Origin: Emmonsiellopsis sp. PD_33
Taxonomy: Eukaryota; Ascomycota; Eurotiomycetes; Onygenales; Ajellomycetaceae
NCBI GenBank assembly: GCA_032988165.1
Contig: JANTQF010000316.1
Coordinates: 1-41,602 of the forward strand
DNA: 41,602 nt
Reading direction: 5' to 3'
Position numbers and translations under genes: made by a program. The notes under the pieces were generated by a model that saw nothing but the letters and a program-made list of their open reading frames with translations, did no database searches and was not told where the DNA came from. Below are positions 30,689-41,602 of this stretch, one piece after another. Position 1 is the stretch's first letter. Each line of letters begins with the position of its first letter.

Positions 30689-31685
30689 CCCAACCAACGT
30701 CCAGCTCTATGACACGTACCTACTATATTTACACGACAACCGTACAAATATATTCGGTAACGGACCGACCGATCAACGATGTTCGCAAAACCCGGACTGG
30801 CGAATATCTTCTCAGCAGGGAAAATAGGACGACATGAGGTGGATGGATAGACGGCGCGGGGCAAAGAGGAGGATCGCGGATATCTATGAGGACAAGGACA
30901 GAAACGACGGGAATACTGACGCAGCAGGAAGAGATGGATGATCGCAATTTTTTTCCGAGACAGCGTGTTAAGTATGAAGGATAGGAAGACGGTAGCGGTC
31001 GAAGACATGGGATTGAGACGGACTCGGAGGTATGGCCGTGGGACATTTCATAGATGTTTCGAACGACCGCCTCGAGAAATCAATAACTACTTAAATTATT
31101 TCCTTCCCGCGTCGCCTCTCTTAAGTTGTCATCGCAAATAATTCTATAGAGTAAAGCAATAGAGTATATGGATACATGCACAGGCCCCTTGTCCATCTCG
31201 ATAGAATAAAGTTTACGCTAGCGGGAGATCGACCGCGGTAGGCGCGGGAAAGGCGTGGACTAGCGCCGTTAGTCGAAAACCTTAAATCGTGTTCAACCGC
31301 ATCCCAATGATCCCGAATTGAATGGTGTGCATCAAAGAGTATTGGATATAGATAAAATGTATACACTATGATTAAACCTGTATTGCGTGGAACCTTCCCA
31401 ACGTGCATTTTGGTCTAGTCGGATTTTTCCACAGGTACATGGAGGTAGGTGGTTCCCTATGACGGCACTCCTCTCGGCCGCTGTGCTGTTTGTTACTGAC
31501 GTCATCATGAAGGAAACCGAAACCGACAAGCCAAGCAGATTAATCTCCTGTGTATGTATTAGGAAAGAAAGAAACCCATCTCTCGCAGAGAAGAATATTT
31601 CTGGAAGTTATTATCTCGTCCCCACACCACAAAGGGAAACACCCAACCAAACACCAAACAAATCGCCCAGCAGAACACCACTACA

Positions 31686-32543
31686 ATGGCGATACCAACA
31701 ACAGTAGGAGCATCCTCCTGCTCAACCTCCCCCAGCACCTTCCTGAACGGACTTCCCCCGAACACAAAAATATACCCATACCATGGCCTCAGCTCGATCG
31801 AAGAGGCCACGGACAACAGCCATCCTGATTTTCACCCCTCAGAGAGCCAATACATTGTTTTCAACAACGTGCCGGAGTCAGACTTTAATACAGTGCTTGA
31901 AGAACAACTTCCGGGGCGGGCTGATTATGACCAGAGGACTCAGACTTTGATTCTAAAAATGGTTTCCCAACCACATGAAACATTGACTCACTCCCTGGAG
32001 TGGTCAATTAACAAAAAAGCTGAAGAAATGGGAGTAAGATGGGAATACTGACTAGCAGGTACAGCAAAACATGAAACTCCCAGGAGAACCAAAGAACCTG
32101 ATGCGCAATACCTTCCTCGTTTCCCTCCACAAGAACGCTCTAGACAATTGCCCACCATTGTTGTTGAGACAGGATTCTCTGAATCCCGCCCAAGACTTGA
32201 CGACGACGCCAAATTTTGGTTGCGGGAAACTCACGGTGACGTTAAGATCGCGATCGCTGCGCACATCAACCGACGAACGGGGCATATAATTTTCCATGTA
32301 TGGGAAGGTGGCGTTGCTTCCCGAATTCGGAAAACCCAACAGGTTGAAATACAGAGGGTCAATAAACAGCCTGTCATCTCCGGGCGGCTTGATAGGTTGA
32401 CACTGCATTTCTCACTCTTCTTACTCCGACGGCCGAATGCCGCGCAAGGAGAGAAGGATATTATCATCGACCGGGATGAGCTAGCCCAAATCGCCATCGA
32501 GACCTGGGAAGCAATGGTAGATTGTGGATATCTCAGGGCCTGA
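31686..32543 (+). pseudogene. Dispersed fungal protein family member interrupted by one in-frame TGA
   Basis: A 121-codon frame (31686-32051) ends at TGA 32049-32051. The very same frame continues without any other stop to TGA 32541-32543, so the product would be 285 residues if the stop were read. Text on both sides looks like one protein: NVPESDFNTVLEEQLPG and LILKMVSQPHETLTHSLEW before the stop; LAGTAKHETPRRTKEPDAQY, LPTIVVETGFSES and DVKIAIAAHINRRTGHI after it. From memory, a widely expanded family in filamentous fungi has this order, with a VxExGxSES block that resembles the acidic core of Uma2/PD-(D/E)XK-like proteins; I hold that loosely. A single intron cannot remove the stop: donor GTAAGA at 32034 with acceptor AGCAG at 32058 would be only 25 nt, and other acceptors break the frame. 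Either a nonsense allele (CGA to TGA is one transition) or readthrough; the stop context is TGACTAG. Confidence 0.6.
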
Positions 32544-32894
32544 ATACCCCACAAGGCCATGCAAGAGGTTTATGCTGAAACCCCGCTTCCAACCCTGGTC
32601 CTAAAGTAGTATGGTTAGCTAACTAGCTTAGTAGGCGGAATTCAGATGCCAGCCATCCAATCATAATGAATTATTAATTATTGAATTTGCAGCTGTTTTA
32701 AAATCAGAGCCAATATTTTCTCAGTGAATAGGATAATATGGTTTCCCATAACTAGAGGTTATATTATAATCCAGACAAATATTCGATGTAAATAAATATT
32801 ATGTGACTCTAGATTGCAACCTAAATCTTGGAATATATAGATCTGTACTGTTTTGGGTCTAGTACGGCCAAGAGGGGTCGGCATTGTTTGACAC
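32544..32894. other. Convergent 3' flanks
   Basis: AT-rich 350 bp between the TGA-interrupted gene and the minus-strand hypothetical gene. Nothing else seen. Confidence 0.6.
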
Positions 32895-33725
32895 CTATCG
32901 CAACGACGATTTAAACAAGTCGTGCAGGTTCTGCACCTTTTTTGCTCGCCGGAGCGCAGGCTGTGGGGAGTCGGGCAGTTGAGCGATCCAGTCAATGATC
33001 GACTGCTTGTCTCCTTGTTGATTGTGCTGTGGCAGTGGACTGGGCGATTGGACGGTTTCGAATCCAATGAAGTGGGGACAATTGTCGCAGGGGTCATGTA
33101 TATATTGTAATGCAGATCGGCTATCAAAAATGTATTCCGACGGGGATTCTGACATGTCTGCGATTAGAGGTGGCCAGTCGGTGGATATGGTTTTGGCAGT
33201 GGTTCCATCCGGAATAGATAGGTTTGAATTTGACTCCGTGGGAAGGGCGGTTAAACGGCGATCCGTAGGGTGACTCTCAAATACAATCTCCTTACAACGT
33301 TGGATTTCCACGCTTGTATCTGACATCTGTTCGCCGTATCCACTCCGCGAACCATTCATTGAGTGACTGCAGTATCCGGAAGTAAATGGGGATGGAACCT
33401 CGGCCCCCTGCGTGGGATTGTGCTGACAGTTTGATTCGGCCCGCTTCCAAATCATTGGAAACCAGCTTTGAAGGCTCTTCTTGACGGACAAAGGGATTGT
33501 TTTCCTAGCGGGGCGTTCGTCTAGATCGGAGAAAACTTCAGTGACGGTGATACGAATAGGGCCTCTGTTCCCCGAGTTCTGGACTCCAAGAGGAGCCTGG
33601 GGTGTGAAAGGCTTGGACGCGAATGCCGGTTTTCCCAAGTGCAAAGACTTGTATGTCTGTTTCAGTCCCAACTTCCCTTTCTTAAGAATCTCTTTTAGTG
33701 TAGAACGGGTTTTTGAAGGTCTCAT
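32895..33725 (-). CDS. Hypothetical protein, mostly disordered
   Basis: 276-aa single-exon frame ending TAG at 32897-32895. The N-terminus is strongly basic (KTRSTLKEILKKGKLGLKQ), followed by a central Ser/Thr/Asn-rich region, SPSEYIFDSRSALQYIHDPC at about 193-212, CDNCPHFIGFE, and near the end QSIIDWIAQLPDSP and a basic tail (RRAKKVQNLHDLFKSSLR). The CDNC pair and a single His are too few for a zinc finger. No signal peptide or membrane segment. No family recognised. The even amino-acid mix and the short hydrophobic motifs make it look like a genuine, fast-evolving protein. It converges on the TGA-interrupted gene. Confidence 0.6.
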   Translation of the reverse strand: MRPSKTRSTLKEILKKGKLGLKQTYKSLHLGKPAFASKPFTPQAPLGVQNSGNRGPIRITVTEVFSDLDERPARKTIPLSVKKSLQSWFPMIWKRAESNCQHNPTQGAEVPSPFTSGYCSHSMNGSRSGYGEQMSDTSVEIQRCKEIVFESHPTDRRLTALPTESNSNLSIPDGTTAKTISTDWPPLIADMSESPSEYIFDSRSALQYIHDPCDNCPHFIGFETVQSPSPLPQHNQQGDKQSIIDWIAQLPDSPQPALRRAKKVQNLHDLFKSSLR

Positions 33726-36700
33726 AGCTTTTCAGTTATGTCGCGCGCGCCGGATAGCCGGGGGGTGGGGGGTGAGGTTGTATTCGTTTCCTTTGAAATC
33801 TAAATCAATGGCACCAACAGGGAGTAGAGAGGCCACCTGAAACACAGCACGAGAAGTAGAATGTATATTAGCAGGGTCAAGTATAGTATTTATGTATCAG
33901 AGTTGAAGGGTCACCAGGTTACACGTTTATATGGGGAGGGGAGGTAGGAAACAATGCCTGTTCGCGGGGCGCCCGACGGGCTTTATGCCCATTGTTGACC
34001 CTCCCACAACAGAGAACGACGATATATGACGACAGCGCAGTGCACGATTGGATTATTGTAACGTGGGATTCCGGTTCGAAGGAATTGAGTTCCATACGCT
34101 GTCACGGCGTTAGAAGGTATTGGCTGAAAGTTGGTGGCCGACCGTGGGAATGGTAGATGATAACATCTCGATCAAACCCTCCGTAGTAAGGTTTTGCGTA
34201 ACCATGAAACGTAAAATATATGGATATGGAGGCATATATAGTCACCTGTATTAACGGTAAACGTCAGCTATCTGGATGGGCATTGTGGGGAGGGGGGTTA
34301 TCTGAACAGCCATAACGGCTGGAGAATGCCTCCGTGTAGCAAGATATCATCTCCAAAACCGCCTGAATATGTTCTGGACAAACAGGAGAGCACATTGCAC
34401 TGAAGGGAACGCATATTCAACGGGTGGTTGTTGATAGGGGCGATGTTTTGGGTTGTTGTTGATAGGAAGAGGACGATGTTGATGATCGCTGCTCGATGCG
34501 ATCGAGATGGGCCAGGGATGGCACGGACACAATGCAGGGGCCTCACACACAAGCGCGATTTAAGCGCCCACACATGTCAAATCCAATATAAAAAGCATAG
34601 GAGGTGATTCTTTGGGATTTTCTCTTTCTAATGAGGCTCTAATCAAATAATATAGTCAAAAGAGGGTTTCTGCAAAATTCGCCAAAGTTTGGGAGTGCCG
34701 TGGTTTTCATATTTAGCCCAAAACATGGCGTATTCGGGGTATAACAACGCGGAGAAAAACCCGGGGTAATGGGCTGATTTTTCCGCGTCGGATGAGATAT
34801 AAACAACGCGTGAAGAGCATTGTGGGCCCGAGTTGCCATTGTACGGGCAGAAGGCAGTGAAGCAGACTCGAACAAGCTGCCTCCAAGTGTAAACAAAACA
34901 CAGGTGTACAAAGGGGTACTTCCCCGTCGATACATCGGGCATACCCCATCAATTCTCGAGACACCGCCATCAAACCGCCACCAAACAGAGCGCAAAAGGC
35001 CAGAGAATAAATGATATTTATTTTAAGAAACTAAAAGCTCACAATGGGGTTTTGAGGCCCCATTGCTACGAAACTCTGCCCCCGAAAGGGTTGGTTTCAT
35101 CACCCATCGATAAGTACCTTTTCTGAGACATCTAGTGGCGCCCCCGCGGTGTGCGGCCGTATGCGTTACAAAGTACCATGTACCGGTACCTGCAAGCCGG
35201 GCTTATGCCGTGTGCGCGAGTTAACCATTAGACCAGGCCGGGTACTACCAGGTGGAGTGTACAGTCTCCCCCCTTATTTCGATATTTATACCCATAGAAT
35301 GACTCTACAACACCCGTTTTCTCGCGCAACGGGGCGCAAAAAGAAGCAGAAAAACAAGAAAGTTACTCTACAGAGGCTAGGCGTCCTCTGTATAGTTTTT
35401 GGGAAAATAGAGATGCCTTCATGGATGGGTAAATGGGATGCTGCGTTGACAGCGATTATTGTCTGTCACGTGGTCGTGGCCTAAGCTGTGGCCGTTGCTG
35501 TTGAGGTGCCTTCCACTCAGACTGAGCTGCTCTTAGACCACAAACAACCGGACAACAGACAACGTGCTATCTTGATATCGATAGAGTGAGGTGTGCCGTG
35601 GTACAAGGCGATGCCGTTTCCACCATGCGGATATCGCGACGTTGTTGGGAGAGTGGAGGAAACAGTGACAAGGAATGGGGCGACGAAGCATAGCTGGTAT
35701 GTCGAGCCGCAACGCAGTATATATATGCGTAGAGTGGAGCCGCTGACTTCAAGAAACAGCTTGAAGACGTACATGGCTCCCCGCTGCGAGGACAAGGCTG
35801 GATGAAAACGACGAGTCCGCAGTTGACCCGCACATAGAGGGCCGTCATCGGTCTTTCGGGTCTGATACCGTATTCCGGCGTATAACGGAATCAGAGAGGG
35901 CGGAGCACGTCGTGGAACCCGACCCAATACTCTATTTCCTCTACCAAAAGATAACGGGAAAATACGATGAGAAAAACTCTGCCTTGGACATTCGAAGATC
36001 GAATATACGCCAGCGGCACTAACGAGCACACAGCACTAGAATCCAGAAAGACCAAAATTACTCCAAAAACCACAACACTCTAGAGAAGGGGGACTGCGAG
36101 AAGCAGCCGGCCAGACTCAGCGCGAGTCTCTGGGCCAGCGAAATCCCCATCCTTCCACGAGACATTGTCAACACAGTCAACGGGAGGGTGAAAAAGTCCC
36201 ACAAAGACCCAGCCAGTCCAAAGGCACCACAAAGACACCCGATCCAAGGCGAGACAGCCTGCAAAGGGCGACAAGAGAGAAGAGAAGAAGCAGAAGCGAT
36301 GAGGTGAGGTTGGAACAAGGATGTTTCCACGGGTCGGTGGGGTGCTGATCGCATCCGGATCCAGCGACGCCAAGGCGGAGATCGTGCGTCTCTTGGCGAT
36401 ACATACTGCGTCACAGAGTTGAGATCGGATCTGGGCTGGGGATGGTTCATTGCATAATGGATAAAAGTCAAAGCGAGCGGGGGATATTCTGATTTGCCTC
36501 TATCCATAGTTAATTTCTTAAGTGAATATTGAGACTATGGCGCCGGATGGGTGAGACAATACTTGCTTACTACAGGTAGGAGTAAATCGATGTCATCCTC
36601 TTCAAATTACACACTTAAAATTGCTTCACCACCAGTTATTATTTCTTTACCTATCCATATCAATCTAGCTGATGCATCTTTAATTTTTCCATGCATACGA

Positions 36701-37451
36701 TTGCCAAGACACCCCCCAACCCACCCGCTCCTATCGTATATCATGCTATTTCCCAAACCTTAAATCCCTAAAATGGGCCATATGCCGTAAGGGTATGAGC
36801 GCGAGTAGTTCATGCAAGGTTTGGACTCGCCTAGTTCGATTCCCGCTTGGAATTAGGCGTGTTTTTGATGTTGCGGTGGGCTTGTTGAGTGAGAGAAAGA
36901 TTTCACCCAGAAATATTCCCAAGATGGGCCCTGGATTCAGCTAGGAAATATCCTGCTTTTCAACTTACTCCTTAGATTCCTGAAACTATTTCACTAACGA
37001 TCTAGTTACCTCTGTCGTCTGTGCTTTATCATATGGAGCTATTTTGGTTGAAGTGTGGTCTTGGAGACCACATTCAGTTAAAATAGCAAAGTTTGTCGAA
37101 CGACTACTATCGTGACGGTTTCTCTATGGGTTATTAGAAATTGTTTCTGGCCGGTTTGGGTAATTTCCCATCCATTATTAGATAATTTCGGCCATTTTAG
37201 TGTGGTTTGTGTACTGTTCTACTATGCTGGGCATTGTTGCGTTCCCGAGCTGGTGTTGGCAATTGTTATCGGGAGAATATATATAAAACCAGCGGGAACA
37301 ACATCCAAGCCGTTCTTTCTATTTTTTTTTTGCGTCATCTGCTCTTATGTGAAAACACTCCGATGAAAACAAGGAAGGTTACAATTTTTAATATCAATGC
37401 TTAGATTCTTGAACTCTTCTTTCAAATCCATACTGTGTCTCTCCCATCAAG
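33726..37451. other. Gene desert
   Basis: No convincing gene in 3.7 kb. Minus-strand frames at 35517-36029 (170 codons) and 36058-36507 (149 codons) lack domain features. Perfect 8-bp inverted repeats occur at 35042-35065 (CAATGGGG / CCCCATTG) and 37054-37072 (TGTGGTCT / AGACCACA). A pol III-like A-box/B-box pair followed by a T-run lies near 36790-36868. Confidence 0.5.
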
Positions 37452-38190
37452 ATGGCAGCCTCTAGCATCCAATACCAAATTTCTACCCCAGACAACCCGG
37501 CTCCCATACCTACCATGAATGCGAATGAACTCCGCGACAAAGTTGTGGCATAACATCGGATACTTCTAATAGAGTACGTATGCCATTTAAAAGCTTTGAT
37601 AAAAAAGGCAACACATCAGCTAACCACACCACCCCAACCTTTATCATCCAGATACATAACAGGCCTATCTTATCGCCCGGAATCCTGGTTCGACCAATCA
37701 ACTACAAATTTTAGGACGGAAGATCCAAGCTCTAGCGGGGCCCTGTCATTTTCACGATAAGCTTATGGAGTAAAGGAAGGAGAAGCAATTTTGCAAGCTG
37801 TTATAAAATGTTGGATTCTGTGGAGGGAAAGATTGTGTGATAATCTAATGGTTTGGATCTGTGGTACGTCGTACCCGTACTGTCCCACGGATCTCCAATT
37901 CGGGATAGACTCCAACGGCTGCTAACTGGGTCTTTCTTCATTTAGTGGATCCGGGGAAATAACTATGTCAAAGGATCGTTTGTATACACAGAAGAGTTTG
38001 AGAGGTGGTGCGGAACATTTTGCGCGGGGCGATAATAACTTGTCAGTGGGCAAGATCAACGCCGCCGGGGAGCCGGGATTCCTACTACTAGCTGCGAAGA
38101 AAACTTTTTCGCAGGATCGGAAACAGATCTCGTCGCCACAGCCGATTTTTGTTGATTCATGCTGGCTAGGAGGCCAGGGGTCTTTTTAGA
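37452..38190 (+). pseudogene. Degraded spliced gene, family not recognised
   Basis: An ATG at 37452 opens MAASSIQYQISTPDNPAP...ELRDKVVA and meets TAA at 37551-37553. The same frame continues naturally (HRILLIE) to an excellent intron (37574-37651: donor GTACGT, branch GCTAACC, acceptor ATCCAG), after which YITGLSYRPESWFDQSTTNF follows in phase. A second acceptor (TTTAG, 37945) preceded by GCTAAC starts an exon reading WIRGNNYVKGSFVYTEEFE...RWCGTFCAGR that ends in two tandem TAA codons. Several stops in otherwise protein-like, spliced text indicate a dead gene. TAA for CAA is a single C-to-T change. No homologue recognised. Confidence 0.42.
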
Positions 38191-38979
38191 TTTTCGCCAC
38201 CGGAAACCACAGGGGCCGTAGGGCAGATATCAGAGTAGCGCTGGTGGAGCCCACACCGGGCGTCGATGGTGGCATGGAGCACTCTAGACGGTGAGCCAAG
38301 GCGTTGGTGATTAACCGAAAGCTGATTACACGATGGTATGTATTTCAAAGATAAGGGCTTCAACAATCAAGGGGATGTCAGTATACGCCTGTTATTAGAT
38401 AGGTGGAATGGCATGACGCACCTGTTGGGAGCAGGATCCAGACCTGCATGCCCGGCAAGAAATATCCAAGTCTGACAGCTAATAATGAGGGATAGTGGTC
38501 TTCACGCAGAGATTTCCAGCGCGAGAAATAAATAACTAGCTGGTGGTGGTGCTCAGGCCTTGTTCCTGGTGGGTGGCGGCCAAGACGCTGACTAACCACT
38601 CCGTCCACGGCCTGGCCTCAACCTCCCCTCTTATGAGCAAACACCTCCCAGCTCTGCATTTCTCTCTTCCCGCTTTTTTCTCCCTCTTTTATCTCTGAAT
38701 TCCCGCTTCTCACCATGCCGTCCAGCTCCTAAAGCTTCATTTGTCCAATTCGAACCTGTGTGGCTGTTGTTTTCTGCTCGTCATCTTCCCAGTTATCGTC
38801 CAACCCTGTTTCTACTAGCCCCGCACGCCGCAATCAAGGCGTCGGCCTCGTCGCGACACCTCTCCTCTCCCCAGCATCTTTTAGTTTGCTTCATATCTCT
38901 CCTTTGCGTTTCCTGTGTGTGATTTGCGATCGATCACTCCCGTCACCACTGAGCTCTTCACCTCCCTCGTTCCCCCGCC
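38191..38979. promoter_or_regulatory. Glycogen synthase upstream region
   Basis: From about 38640 the sequence becomes pyrimidine-rich (CT-tracts), typical of fungal promoters and 5' leaders. A short upstream ORF lies at 38715-38732. No other ATG occurs between it and the main start at 38980. Confidence 0.5.
38715..38732 (+). promoter_or_regulatory. Upstream ORF (MPSSS) in the glycogen synthase leader
   Basis: ATG CCG TCC AGC TCC TAA preceded by CACC, a good initiation context. It ends 247 bp before the GSY1 start. It matters only if transcription starts upstream of 38715, which the sequence does not show. Confidence 0.35.
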
Positions 38980-41427
38980 ATGTCGTCTGATCCGAGCAGC
39001 TTGGACAGCCCCAAGCGCGACATCAAAAACCATGTGCTGTTCGAGATTTCGACGGAGGTTGCGAATCGAGGTCTGCGATATCCATTTTCAATTGACTCGC
39101 TAGAAGCATGGAGCTAACACTGCTCATATCTAAATAGTTGGTGGAATCTACTCCGTCCTCAAGTCCAAAGCTCCAGTTACCACAGCAGAGTATGGCGAAA
39201 GATACACTCTCATCGGGCCACTCAATCGCGCATCGGTACATATTTCTCACCATATCTATCCTTTCTGCCTATATCAAGGTATGACGGAGAATTGACATCC
39301 TATAGGCTGTCGTTGAGGTCGAGGAACTCACGCCTTCCGATCCCTATATCATCGGGACCATGGCATCCATGAAGGAACGGGGAATTGATATTATGTATGG
39401 ACGATGGCTCATTGAAGGTGCTCCACGAGTACTTTTGATTGATACAAGCACGGGATATCAATTCCTGGATGAGTGGAAAGGCGACCTTTGGAATGTGGCT
39501 GGGATACCGTCCCCAGCTGGGGATAGTGAGACAAACGAAACCATCGTGTTTGGGTACTTGGTTGCTTGGTTCCTGGGCGAGGTAATCCCGATTAAGCTGC
39601 TAAGCACGCCATACGTACTCCCCGCTAACTAGTAACAGTACATTTCGAGAGAACGAACACGGGCAGTCGTTGCCCATTTCCACGAATGGCTAGCAGGTGT
39701 TGCCCTCCCATTGACGAAAAAGCGCCATATGGACGTGACGACAATTTTCACCACCCATGCGACTCTGCTAGGGAGATACCTTTGCGCTGGATCTGTAGAT
39801 TTCTACAATAATTTGCAATATTTTGACGTCGATGCTGAAGCGGGAAAAAGAGGTATATACCATCGATACTGCATCGAAAGAGCTGCCGCGCATTCTGCAG
39901 ACGTGTTCACGACGGTATCACATATAACGGCATTCGAGAGCGAACATTTGCTAAAGCGGAAGCCTGATGGCGTGCTGCCAAATGGACTCAATGTAAAGAA
40001 GTTTTCTGCCGTGCACGAGTTTCAGAATCTTCACTCCCATTCCAAGGACAAGATCAATGATTTCGTCCGCGGCCACTTCTACGGACATAACGACTTTGAT
40101 CTGGATAATACCCTCTACTTCTTCACTGCCGGTCGTTATGAATACCGAAACAAAGGCGTTGACATGTTTATTGAGTCCCTTGCGAGACTTAACCATCGCC
40201 TCAAAGCTGCAGGCTCTAATACCACGGTGGTCGCATTTATTATTATGCCAGCACAAACATCGTCTCTCACTGTTGAGGCTCTCAAAGGCCAGGCCGTTGT
40301 GAAGTCGCTTCGGGACACACTAGAAATGGTCGAGAAGGGGATTGGTCGACGATTATTCGAGCGCTGCCTGGGGTGGAAGGAAGGAGATAATATGCCCGAC
40401 GAGAAGGACCTCATTACCAACCAGGATCGCGTACTTTTGCGCCGTCGACTATTTGCAATGAAGCGTCACACCCTTCCGCCCATTGTGACGCACAACATGG
40501 TCAATGACGCGGAGGATCCAGTTTTGAACCAGCTTCGTCGCGTTCAGCTTTTCAACCACCCTTCTGATCGCGTCAAGGTAGTTTTCCACCCGGAGTTCCT
40601 CAATTCATCAAACCCTGTCTTACCACTTGATTATGACGACTTTGTGAGAGGGACGAATCTCGGCATCTTCCCTTCATATTACGAACCCTGGGGCTACACG
40701 CCTGCGGAATGCACAGTGATGGGCATACCGAGTATAACCACTAACCTGTCTGGATTCGGATGCTATATGGAGGAGCTGATCGAGAATTCGTCGGATTACG
40801 GTATATATATTGTCGACCGTCGCATGAAGGGTGTGGATGACTCCGTCAACCAGCTTACCAATTTTATGTTTGATTTTGCTTCCAAGAGCCGGAGGCAGCG
40901 CATCAATCAACGGAACCGGACTGAACGATTGAGCGATCTTCTGGACTGGAAACGAATGGGTATGGAGTATGTAAAGGCGCGCCAGTTGGCGCTTAGAAGG
41001 GGTATGAGAGCCTTCCAATACAATACCACCTTCGATGCTAACTAGTTTATTTAGCGTACCCATCTTCCTTCGATGCTGCTGAAGACTTTAGCGATATTAT
41101 AGGGGGAACGGAACAGAAGATCTCCCGCCCGTTCTCTATGCCGGGCTCCCCCCGTGATCGTACCGGGATGATGACGCCCGGCGATTTTGCGTCGCTGCAG
41201 GAGGGCCGCGAGGGCTTAAGCACGGAGGATTATATTGCATGGAAGCTACCGTGAGTTAATGCTGTATTTTGTAACGCAGTGGAATGGAATAGCGCTGACA
41301 AGGACCTAAAAGTAGTGAGGAAGAAGACTCGGAAGAATACACCTATCCGCTCACCCTCCGAAAGAAAGCTCCTACCAACCCCCCTCTCTCCCCCGAAGGA
41401 AGCGTGACGCCTAACGGCGGCACGTAA
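38980..41427 (+). CDS. gsy1: Glycogen synthase (GT3 family)
   Basis: Transfers glucose from UDP-glucose to the non-reducing ends of glycogen; cytosolic storage enzyme. Exons 38980-39070, 39138-39235, 39306-39581, 39639-41001, 41055-41250 and 41316-41427 join in phase to 711 aa, the normal fungal length. N-terminal NHVLFEISTEVANRVGGIYS carries the glycine pair of the UDP-glucose site. AHFHEWLAG and TTIFTTHATLLGRYLCAG are family signatures. YEPWGYTPAE holds the E-x7-E catalytic motif. The arginine cluster RRQRINQRNRTER corresponds to the glucose-6-phosphate sensing helix of yeast Gsy2. The last exons carry SRPFSMPGSPRDRTGMMTPG, matching the C-terminal regulatory phosphorylation sites, and end SPEGSVTPNGGT. 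All introns (53-70 bp) are GT-AG. Complete and intact. Confidence 0.97.
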
Positions 41428-41602
41428 CAGGACGATGAAACGATATATACGAAATGTGTACCCTAATTGACTAAATCCCTGGGCCGTCAATGTGAGCCGC
41501 GAATGATCTGATACAAAGCTCTTATCACGCGGGACATCAATTACGAAGCCGCCCATGCCAGCGTAGAAGCTGTGAACAAGTGTCCATTCGCATTTTTGGG
41601 TA
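41428..41602. other. Glycogen synthase 3' flank
   Basis: 175 bp to the window end. No gene seen. Confidence 0.7.

Larger units (their letters stand above)
30111..31685. other. Intergenic around the hairpin cluster
   Basis: Apart from hairpins 2-4 the stretch holds a pyrimidine-rich, T-rich tract at 30290-30470 and short frames without features. The last few hundred bases would be the promoter of the gene at 31686. No transcript boundary can be read from the sequence. Confidence 0.55.

Noticed and set aside
32034..32058. GTAAGA...TAGCAG as an intron removing the in-frame TGA
   Set aside because: It would be only 25 nt and would shift the reading frame.
35190..35240. tRNA-like D-arm on the minus strand (TGGTCTAATGGTTAA)
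   Set aside because: No matching anticodon stem, T-arm or acceptor stem could be found.
35517..36507. Two minus-strand frames of 170 and 149 codons
   Set aside because: Composition is Ser/Arg/Cys-rich as expected from chance frames, with no splice support or recognisable motif.

Overview
The window looks like nuclear DNA of a filamentous ascomycete (Pezizomycotina). The reasons are short introns (about 53-78 bp) with GT...AG ends and CTRAC/CTAAC-type branch sites just before the acceptor, compact single-copy housekeeping genes, and long gene-poor gaps. The protein sequences feel closest to Eurotiomycetes, perhaps Onygenales, but that is an impression and not a proof.

Layout. 1-357 is an extremely G-rich edge, possibly the tail of a cut-off gene. 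1451-2740 (-) is a disordered nuclear-type protein with a KEN box. 2741-6095 is mostly empty. 6096-7211 (-) is ribokinase, and a possible small spliced gene (7577-8048, +) diverges from it. 8551-9441 (-) is a crotonase-fold protein. 9442-15369 is a desert holding one broken gene near 13.6-14.4 kb. 15370-17530 (+) is an 8-exon MFS drug/metabolite exporter. 18104-20433 (-) is MCM5 and 20958-24369 (+) is VPS54; these two share a divergent promoter with an MCB (ACGCGT) site. 25463-28752 carries two tandem paralogues of an unrecognised family plus a decayed third copy of their flanking DNA. 28753-31685 is non-coding and holds four hairpins with one invariant loop and co-varying stems. 31686-32543 (+) is a member of a dispersed fungal family interrupted by one in-frame TGA. 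32895-33725 (-) is a hypothetical protein. 33726-38979 is a second desert with a second broken gene. 38980-41427 (+) is glycogen synthase.

The core genes serve unrelated basic functions: replication licensing (MCM5), endosome-to-Golgi tethering (VPS54), glycogen storage (GSY1) and ribose use (ribokinase). No biosynthetic cluster is visible around the MFS transporter. The accessory interval 25-33 kb is the most unusual part: a tandem family, a non-coding block that is better conserved than the coding sequence, the hairpin family, and the stop-interrupted gene all lie within 8 kb.

Intron-exon structures were built by hand from splice signals and reading frame. All were checked for phase, but none against transcripts.
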